Source of the DNA: Lachnospiraceae bacterium UBA1721
GTDB taxonomy: Bacteria > Bacillota > Clostridia > Lachnospirales > Lachnospiraceae
Direction: 5' to 3'
Length of the DNA stretch: 19,886 nt
NCBI GenBank assembly: GCA_002317155.1
Contig: DCIR01000036.1
Span: 1,045 to 20,930 of the forward strand
Part shown: positions 14,652-19,886 of the stretch, piece after piece
Numbering within the stretch: the first letter of the stretch is position 1
Layout: each line of letters starts with the position of its first letter
Notes under the pieces: model-generated
The model's database searches: none
What the model was told of the DNA's origin: nothing
The model's input: the letters and a program-made list of their open reading frames with translations, nothing else
Translations under genes and position numbers: made by a program

Positions 14652-16676
14652 TTACTTACTTTCATTAACCCTCAGACATCTTATAGCATTCAACACAGCG
14701 ATAACCATAACTCCTACGTCAGCAAAAATTGCAACCCACATATTAGCAATTCCGAGTGCTCCGAGTCCCAGGCATGCAAACTTAACAGCCAGTGCGAACA
14801 CTATATTTTCATATACAATCCTTAGACACTTTCTTGAAATTTTCATTACAAGTGCTATTCTCTTCGGATTATCATCCATCAGCACAACATCAGCGGCTTC
14901 AATAGCGGCATCTGATCCCATAGCACCCATAGCAATTCCAATGTCTGCTCTCGAAAGAACCGGTGCATCATTTATACCATCTCCTACGAACGCTAACTTC
15001 TCCTTGTTCTTTCTGCTTTCCAGCAATCGCTCAACCTGCTCTACTTTATCTCCAGGCAAAAGTTCACTGTGAATCTCATCCAATCCCAGTTCGCTGCCAA
15101 CATATTCAGCTACAGCCTTAGCATCTCCGGTGAGCATTACAGTTTTGCTAACCCCTGATGACTTAAGACTCTTGATAGCTGCTGCCGCATCACTTTTTAT
15201 TACATCGGAAATAATAATGTATCCTGCGTATTTTCCATCAATTGCTACATATACAACAGTACCTACGGGAACATTCTCATCATATGTAAGACCAAGCTTT
15301 TTCATTAGCTTACTGTTTCCTACAGATACCTCTACACCACTTACTTTTGCAGACACACCATGTCCACCGATTTCTTCCACATCAAGGACTTCAGAGGCGT
15401 TGATTTCTCCATCGTACGCGTCCTTAAGTGACTTACTAATAGGATGATCAGAATAGCTTTCTGCCTGCGCTGCATACATAAGAATCTTCGCTGCTGCACT
15501 TTTAGAATCAACACCTAACGATTTCGCATATTCATCGGTAGCCTTAATCTCAGTAACCTTAAACACACCTTCTGTCAGAGTACCTGTCTTATCAAACACT
15601 ACAATCTTAGTCTGAGAAAGAGTTTCAAGATAATTTGATCCTTTAACAAGAATTCCTCTGCTGCTGGCAGCTCCGATTCCACCAAAGAAACTGAGTGGAA
15701 TAGAAATAACCAAAGCGCAGGGACAACTGATTACAAGGAAAGTTAATGCTCTTACGACCCACATACTCCATGCATTTGCCTCGGTGCCCATCCAAGCCAC
15801 ACCATTTCCCATGCACATGTTTACAATAGGAGGAATAATTGCCAAAGCAAGTGCTGCATAACATACTGCAGGTGTATAGTATCTTGCAAACTTGGCAATG
15901 AAATTCTCTGACTTGGATTTTTTCATGCTGGAATTTTCAACAAGATCAAGAATCTTTGAAACTGTTGATTCGCCAAATCCCTTGGTAGTACGAATTCTGA
16001 TAAGACCGGACATATTTACACATCCGCTTATAACTTCATCATCTACCTTTGCTCCCCTGGGAACGCTTTCTCCCGTAAGAGCTCTTGTATCAATACTTGT
16101 TGTTCCGTCAATAATTACTCCATCGAGAGGAATCTTTTCTCCGGGCTTAACAACAATTACATCTCCCACCTTAACATCACCCGGATCTACCTGAACCAGT
16201 TCACCATCTTCATTTTCTATATTCGCATAATCGGGACGAATATCCATAAGTGCAGTAATATTCTTACGGCTCTTTCCAACCGCTACAGACTGGAACAGCT
16301 CGCCAATCTGGTAAAAAAGCATTACCGCCACACCTTCAGAATAATTAGCCTCTTCTGCAGAAGAAATGACTCCGAAGCTAACTAAAGCTCCAAGAACCAT
16401 TGCTCCGACTGTAGCAACCGCCATGAGAAAGTTCTCATCAAAAACCTGCCCCTTACTTATTCCCCTGATTGCTTTCTTAAGGATATCTCCACCAATTACC
16501 CAGTATGCGGCAAGATATGCTGCAAGAAGAATAATGTTATAAATCAGGCTATTGTTTTCAATAAATGTATTTATCGGTGCAATTTTGCCGGATACTCTTT
16601 CAAAAATCATAAGCGCAGCAACGATAACTGCCGCAATGATAATTCTTTTCAAATTTTTCTTCTGCTTTTTAGTCAT
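14652..16676 (-). CDS. cadA: P1B-2 type Zn/Cd/Pb-translocating P-type ATPase (CadA/ZntA-like)
   Basis: A 674-aa heavy-metal efflux pump of the cytoplasmic membrane. Motifs in order: TGES (201-204, actuator), SCPCALVIS (317-325, membrane metal site CPC), DKTGTLTEG (362-370, phosphorylated Asp362), SDHP (409-412), GDGINDAP (565-572), a TM7 lysine in AVKFACL and a TM8 aspartate in FADVG (Asp653). CPC together with that Lys and Asp marks the Zn/Cd/Pb group rather than the copper group. It lacks the fused N-terminal metal-binding domain common in CadA/ZntA; this is supplied as the separate 72-aa protein encoded just upstream. I use the ATG at 16676 because GGTGG precedes it; an ATG four codons earlier (16688) is possible. 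The operon has a metal-sensor-type operator. Confidence 0.93.
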   Translation of the reverse strand: MTKKQKKNLKRIIIAAVIVAALMIFERVSGKIAPINTFIENNSLIYNIILLAAYLAAYWVIGGDILKKAIRGISKGQVFDENFLMAVATVGAMVLGALVSFGVISSAEEANYSEGVAVMLFYQIGELFQSVAVGKSRKNITALMDIRPDYANIENEDGELVQVDPGDVKVGDVIVVKPGEKIPLDGVIIDGTTSIDTRALTGESVPRGAKVDDEVISGCVNMSGLIRIRTTKGFGESTVSKILDLVENSSMKKSKSENFIAKFARYYTPAVCYAALALAIIPPIVNMCMGNGVAWMGTEANAWSMWVVRALTFLVISCPCALVISIPLSFFGGIGAASSRGILVKGSNYLETLSQTKIVVFDKTGTLTEGVFKVTEIKATDEYAKSLGVDSKSAAAKILMYAAQAESYSDHPISKSLKDAYDGEINASEVLDVEEIGGHGVSAKVSGVEVSVGNSKLMKKLGLTYDENVPVGTVVYVAIDGKYAGYIIISDVIKSDAAAAIKSLKSSGVSKTVMLTGDAKAVAEYVGSELGLDEIHSELLPGDKVEQVERLLESRKNKEKLAFVGDGINDAPVLSRADIGIAMGAMGSDAAIEAADVVLMDDNPKRIALVMKISRKCLRIVYENIVFALAVKFACLGLGALGIANMWVAIFADVGVMVIAVLNAIRCLRVNESK

Positions 16677-16721
16677 ATAAGCCACCATTTTTCTATATCA
16701 AATCTCTTTTTACAACATCTA

Positions 16722-16940
16722 TCAGATCTCAATTTCGCAATCTTCTTCGACCTTCTTGCAGGCTTTAAGAACATTCTTCATTACCTTCTTGTCCTCAGCG
16801 CCATCAACAAAATCCACCTTCATCTTCTGAGTCATAAAGCTTACAGTTGCCTTAGCTACTCCCTCTACGGTATTAGCTGCATCTTCCATCTTCTGAGCAC
16901 ATGCTGCGCAATCCACTTCAATGTTATATGTTTTAGTCAT
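16722..16940 (-). CDS. HMA-domain metal-binding protein (metallochaperone-like)
   Basis: A 72-aa cytoplasmic protein made of one heavy-metal-associated ferredoxin-like domain. The metal loop reads VDCAACAQK (9-17) with Cys11 and Cys14. The aspartate before the first Cys matches the DCxxC form of ZntA-type zinc/lead/cadmium domains rather than the copper GMTCxxC form. Two more cysteines lie in the C-terminal part (KACKK, EDCEIEI). It is encoded 45 bp before the P-type ATPase start, and probably serves as its detached metal-binding domain or chaperone. The start is the ATG at 16940-16938 because GGAGG stands 8 nt before it; a longer reading from 16982 would run through the operator. Confidence 0.9.
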   Translation of the reverse strand: MTKTYNIEVDCAACAQKMEDAANTVEGVAKATVSFMTQKMKVDFVDGAEDKKVMKNVLKACKKVEEDCEIEI

Positions 16941-16961
16941 AAATATTTCCTCCGTATTATA

Positions 16962-16987
16962 TACATATGAATGATTGTTCATATGTA
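16962..16987 (-). promoter_or_regulatory. ArsR/SmtB-type operator
   Basis: A perfect inverted repeat with 10-bp arms (TACATATGAA and TTCATATGTA) and a 6-nt spacer. The core TGAA-N6-TTCA matches operators of the SmtB/CadC/ZiaR metal sensors. It lies directly downstream of the -10 box, over the expected transcription start, so a bound repressor would block initiation until Zn, Cd or Pb releases it. No ArsR-family gene is in the window. Confidence 0.75.
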
Positions 16988-16988
16988 C

Positions 16989-17016
16989 ATAATATCACTT
17001 AACTAAATAATGTCAA
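16989..17016 (-). promoter_or_regulatory. Sigma-A promoter of the metal-efflux operon
   Basis: The minus strand has a consensus TTGACA (17016-17011), a 16-nt spacer and TATTAT (16994-16989), immediately upstream of the palindromic operator and the HMA gene. A strong promoter held off by a repressor fits an inducible metal-resistance operon. Confidence 0.8.
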
Positions 17017-17047
17017 CCCTTTTATTAAAAAATATCTCATCTGCTAA

Positions 17048-17150
17048 ATTCTCCGGCTTCGGCAATCCAGTTTATTGACCTCTACATATTCGTCGCCGTG
17101 CGCTCCTCACAAAGCGTTTTGTGTGATTCGTTAGCATTTTCCTATTACAC
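17048..17150. repeat. Structured intergenic repeat, copy B
   Basis: Aligns with 9027-9129 over about 103 bp in the same orientation, with almost the same spacing between the shared blocks. The closing hairpin is kept in place but with different bases: TTTTGTGT (17117-17124) pairs with ACACAAAA (17147-17154), where copy A has CTTCATAGG/CCTATGAAG. It lies between the acyltransferase terminator and the metal-operon promoter. Confidence 0.55.
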
Positions 17151-17154
17151 AAAA

Positions 17155-17179
17155 ATCCACGGCAATCAACGCCATGGAT
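17155..17179 (-). terminator. Probable terminator of the PseG-like/acyltransferase unit
   Basis: Arms ATCCACGGC (17155-17163) and GCCATGGAT (17171-17179) pair with one G-T type mismatch around a 7-nt loop. On the minus strand TTTTTGTG follows. It lies about 155 bp after the acyltransferase stop, beyond the tandem repeat. Confidence 0.7.
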
Positions 17180-17233
17180 CTTTATTATCATTATCTTTAT
17201 ATTATTATTCAGTCAGTTATTTTCTCAGGTTCC

Positions 17234-17376
17234 TTCTTTATTCTCCAGTCCCTTCTTTATTCTCCTATTTCTTTATTCTCCTATTTCTTTTTCTCCTATT
17301 ATATTTTCTTTTATTTCTTTTTTCCTAATTTCTTTATTCACTGATTTCTTTATTTACTTGGTTCTTTATTCTCTTG
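17234..17376. repeat. Degenerate 16-bp tandem repeat crossing the acyltransferase stop codon
   Basis: Units beginning TTCTTTATTC or close variants start at 17234, 17253, 17269, 17285, 17306, 17315, 17330, 17346 and 17362. Most steps are 15-16 bp. On the minus strand the tract is nearly all purine, with repeated AGGAGAATAAAGAA. The stop codon at 17334-17336 lies inside the array, so the last dozen codons of the acyltransferase are made of repeat units. The remaining intergenic stretch to 17041 holds the terminator and repeat copy B. Confidence 0.75.
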
Positions 17377-18542
17377 GGCTTCTTATTCCTTTGTGCCACA
17401 AGATCGACAAACATTTTTAGCAATAAAGCTGAAGGTATCGAGCCTGCCAGTACAATCACAAAGTGAAGTGCGGGATTTCTGACATAGACAATACTTCTCA
17501 GCATGTCATCAAAACTATAACCGAACAATTCAACGAACAATCCATGGATGATATAAAACTCCATTGTAATTGTTCCCATAAATCCCAAAACAGCATTCCC
17601 TATCTTCACCTTGAGCATAGCTATAAATATAAAGAAGATAAATGAAGCCGATGCCAATATATGACCAATTAATGTAACCCATTTTCTCCAGACCATTGAG
17701 AAAAGAGGAACCTTCATATATGAGTACTCGCCGTAATAATAAGAAAACTTATTGTTCAGTATCCCTGCAACAAAGTTAAGAATAAAAATCAGTACAAAAG
17801 AAATGATTAAGTACGCTATATAATTTTTCTTAACATGCGCTATTATTTTCTTGTCATTTTGTGCAAACAGCAATCCGCAGATAAACATCGGTGCAGACTG
17901 ATACCACCACTCGCCACACATCCAATATGGATTGTGACGTATAAAGGTTCCGCCTATAATATATGCCACTATGCACAGACTGGTAACCAGCGTTGCTGTT
18001 TTCTCATTCTTAATAAACTTAAAGCATAGATAGAAAATAAGATAAAACAACGGAGCCGCTATCAAATACCAGGAATTAGGATTAGCAAATCTAAATCCGA
18101 TAAGATACAATATCAATTTTCGTGTGTCAATGTTCTCACCGAGCAAATATCTGACAACGATAAAGATATATTCTGCCGCATAGAATGTAACAATGATCGG
18201 CAGAACTCTTTTTTTGAAAAATCCCTTAAAATAATTCTCTTTGGATTTATAGCTTTTATACAGTCCGTATCCCGAGCAAAACAAAAAGATTCCAACAAAA
18301 TAGAATCCATAATCAACAAACAAATCCAACCCATGCACTATAACATACATCTCATGCCAGGGAGCACAGGTTTTCTGTCCCAGGTGGTGACACATTATCA
18401 AAAGAGCAGTAAAGCCTTGAAGGAACTTAGTCTGCCTAAGTGACATAAACTCCTCATTCCACTCACCCTTTTTTGATATTTTCATTCCCACCACTAACAA
18501 AGCCACAAGCGCCGGGTAGACCAAATAAACCAACTTATTCAT
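17334..18542 (-). CDS. Acyltransferase 3 family membrane protein
   Basis: A 402-aa integral membrane protein with an N-terminal helix (about 4-20) followed by roughly ten hydrophobic segments. SLRQTKFLQGFTALLIMCHH (34-53) carries the Arg and His pattern of the acyltransferase-3 family, which transfers acyl groups to extracytoplasmic glycans or lipids. LFCSGYGLYKSY and FFKKRVLPI follow as in many family members. Its ATG lies inside the last codons of the PseG-like gene (8-nt overlap) with GAGAGGG before it, so the two are coupled. The basic C-terminal tail (KKPKRIKNQVNKEISE) is encoded largely by units of the 16-bp tandem repeat, so the tail length could vary by slippage. The acyl acceptor is unknown; the context suggests a surface sugar. 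Confidence 0.83.
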   Translation of the reverse strand: MNKLVYLVYPALVALLVVGMKISKKGEWNEEFMSLRQTKFLQGFTALLIMCHHLGQKTCAPWHEMYVIVHGLDLFVDYGFYFVGIFLFCSGYGLYKSYKSKENYFKGFFKKRVLPIIVTFYAAEYIFIVVRYLLGENIDTRKLILYLIGFRFANPNSWYLIAAPLFYLIFYLCFKFIKNEKTATLVTSLCIVAYIIGGTFIRHNPYWMCGEWWYQSAPMFICGLLFAQNDKKIIAHVKKNYIAYLIISFVLIFILNFVAGILNNKFSYYYGEYSYMKVPLFSMVWRKWVTLIGHILASASFIFFIFIAMLKVKIGNAVLGFMGTITMEFYIIHGLFVELFGYSFDDMLRSIVYVRNPALHFVIVLAGSIPSALLLKMFVDLVAQRNKKPKRIKNQVNKEISE

Positions 18543-19563
18543 TAATCCCTCTCAAAAGAGTCGCCAATCTCACTGCTCCCAGTCCATCAACAAGCCCCTG
18601 CATTCTCTTCGAATAACCATTTATAGTATCTATGTCATCATAACGCTTAAGAATATCCACTATATTCATTTCCACAGCATCTGTTCTTGCATCTCCTGCG
18701 TATGGGATTATCTCATGCTCATTTAGCCAATTAACATTGTAGCGCTGATTATCCGCAAGCAAAAACGAAATAGTGGGAACACCAACCGCACACACCTCAT
18801 ACATCGTTGTGCCACCAGCCGATATAACAACATCTGCTTTTTCAAGATATTCCCTCATATTCTCTACAGTAGAAATAATGTTTACTCTCTTCTCAAAATC
18901 AGTACCGCCCTTAGCAGCTCTTCTCTTAAGCTCCTCAGGATTCTCATAATACCTTCCGCATATAAATGTCATTTCGGAATATCTATCAGGTAAATTATCT
19001 CTTATCACATCCAGTGTACGACCAATCATATCACAAGGATCGCTTCCGCCACTCATAACAAGCAACCTGTCCGGCTTCTTGGTCGCGATTCGCGGTTTGC
19101 AGTCACGAAACATTTTTCTTAGAGGAGCATACATACATCCCTTATAATACTCCGTGCCCTCTGTATCATACTTCATATCATCAGCATAACAGGCATAATT
19201 AATCAGCCCCGTGACATGGCATATACACTCATTTAAATCATCAATGTAAAAAACTTTTGTGACTGTATTGAGTTCTCTAAGGTATTCCTCCGTAACCTGA
19301 TAGGAATCAATCAGCAATACCTTTACAGCGTTGTCGTCGATATATTTTTTCATCGCCGGCAACTCGCTTTTCATATCACGCCAATCGGTGCCCAGAACAA
19401 TATGATGATAACCCTTCTCATTAACCATTGAAGAAGGATATTCGTCTGCTGATATAATTGTAATTTCCTCACCCATTTCAACAGCTGCCTCAGCAATTGA
19501 AAGACAGCGCATCAGGTGTCCGGTTGCTATGACCGGATTCATATCCACTCTTATATATATCAT
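18535..19563 (-). CDS. pseG: PseG-like UDP-sugar hydrolase / GT-B fold protein
   Basis: A 342-aa cytoplasmic protein like PseG, which removes UDP from UDP-2,4-diacetamido-2,4,6-trideoxy-altrose in pseudaminic acid synthesis. The N-terminal loop IATGHLMRC (12-20) carries the catalytic-type His16. IDSY (85-88), MSGGSDP (170-176), SAGGTTMYE (248-256) and ADNQ (270-273) mark the nucleotide-sugar site of this GT-B-like family. Length is normal. It starts 23 bp after the probable dnaE stop and has only a weak ribosome site, so it may be read through from dnaE. The membrane acyltransferase overlaps its end. No pseB, pseC, pseH, pseF or pseI is in the window, so the exact sugar is uncertain; it could be a related hydrolase or glycosyltransferase. 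Confidence 0.72.
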   Translation of the reverse strand: MIYIRVDMNPVIATGHLMRCLSIAEAAVEMGEEITIISADEYPSSMVNEKGYHHIVLGTDWRDMKSELPAMKKYIDDNAVKVLLIDSYQVTEEYLRELNTVTKVFYIDDLNECICHVTGLINYACYADDMKYDTEGTEYYKGCMYAPLRKMFRDCKPRIATKKPDRLLVMSGGSDPCDMIGRTLDVIRDNLPDRYSEMTFICGRYYENPEELKRRAAKGGTDFEKRVNIISTVENMREYLEKADVVISAGGTTMYEVCAVGVPTISFLLADNQRYNVNWLNEHEIIPYAGDARTDAVEMNIVDILKRYDDIDTINGYSKRMQGLVDGLGAVRLATLLRGINE

Positions 19564-19586
19564 TTCAAAACACCGTTTCGGCTCGT

Positions 19587-19886
19587 CTACTTCTTAACAA
19601 CTACATTACTCTCGCCAAATACTGCTGCCAGCTTTGTTCTTAATGCATCGTTGGCATTCACGCGTTTATTAGGCGGCAGCACCTTAAGACTCTTTATATC
19701 TTTTACAAATACTATTACATCATCATTTCCATCGGAATCGGCCAAAAGCTCCAGCATATTCTGCTCTGAATTCTCATAGTCAGCCTGGGTAGCAAACTGT
19801 AAAAACAATCCAGTCTTTGGAATCGTAACCTGCGCAGCAGCCGTAGCGCTCACACCTGAACTGCCTGTGTTACCATAGCCCGAATT
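19587..19886 (-). CDS. dnaE: DNA polymerase III subunit alpha, C-terminal end (runs off the window)
   Basis: The last 99 codons of a longer gene; the frame is open to the window edge. After a Gly/Ser/Ala-rich stretch the sequence reads GLFLQF, then LLADSDGNDDVIVFVKD, then LPPNKRVNAND and a short tail ending GESNVVVKK. To my recollection this matches the C-terminal domain of Firmicute DnaE, where SDGNDDV and LPPN..V are recurrent. The dnaE-pfkA neighbourhood common in Firmicutes supports it, since pfkA lies in the same window and orientation. No catalytic region is visible, so the call rests on these short motifs and context. Stop codon TAG at 19589-19587. Confidence 0.65.
   Translation of the reverse strand, partial: NSGYGNTGSSGVSATAAAQVTIPKTGLFLQFATQADYENSEQNMLELLADSDGNDDVIVFVKDIKSLKVLPPNKRVNANDALRTKLAAVFGESNVVVKK

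Noticed and set aside
14652..16676. Copper-transporting assignment for the P-type ATPase
   Set aside because: The CPC motif is followed by ALVISIP rather than the copper-type GLATP pattern, and the TM7 Lys and TM8 Asp plus the DCxxC partner fit the Zn/Cd/Pb group.
9010..17150. Insertion-sequence ends or a complete mobile element at the intergenic repeats
   Set aside because: No transposase gene and no clear target-site duplication are visible; the copies are too diverged to judge mobility.
17098..17328. Plus-strand open frame of 76 codons rich in Ser, Leu, Phe and Tyr
   Set aside because: It is produced by repeat copy B and the pyrimidine-rich face of the 16-bp tandem array, has no ribosome site and no family resemblance.

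Overview
The window reads as a chromosomal segment of a low-to-mid G+C, anaerobic Firmicute, most likely a Lachnospiraceae member of the Butyrivibrio/Pseudobutyrivibrio kind. The basis is AT-rich codon use, strong GGAGG ribosome sites, the Lachnospiraceae-like PfkA variant (TIDLD), the dnaE/pfkA/TrmH/proC gene neighbourhood and the YidC-sulfatase fusion architecture. This placement is from memory of families, not from a search. All genes lie on the minus strand, so the transcription order runs from high to low coordinates. No tRNA, rRNA, CRISPR array, transposase or phage gene was seen.

In transcription order the right end holds the 3' end of a gene that is probably dnaE (19886-19587). It is followed 23 bp later by a PseG-like sugar-nucleotide hydrolase and an overlapping membrane O-acyltransferase. 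That unit ends in a hairpin terminator, a degenerate 16-bp tandem repeat that runs across the acyltransferase stop codon, and a structured intergenic repeat (copy B). Next comes a metal-resistance operon: a near-consensus promoter, a perfect inverted repeat of the ArsR/SmtB type, a 72-aa HMA metal-binding protein and a P1B-2 (Zn/Cd/Pb) ATPase, closed by a terminator. A second acyltransferase-3 gene follows.

The centre (13322-9131) is a well-delimited two-gene envelope operon with its own promoter and strong terminator. It encodes a 923-aa protein joining a YidC/Oxa1-like domain to an LtaS-like membrane phosphotransferase, and a CDP-glycerol glycerophosphotransferase-family protein. I take this as the most unusual system here: probably synthesis or extracytoplasmic modification of a teichoic-acid-like polymer. 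The YidC-like half lacks the conserved groove arginine.

After copy A of the structured intergenic repeat comes a tightly packed, translationally coupled operon: a zinc-ribbon membrane protein with an acidic ectodomain, an ABC ATPase, two ABC-2 permeases and aroA. The left end carries core metabolism: pfkA with its own promoter and terminator, a TrmH-family rRNA methyltransferase and the 5' part of proC. Thus about 17 kb of mainly envelope, export and metal genes separates dnaE from pfkA, which are close neighbours in many Firmicutes.
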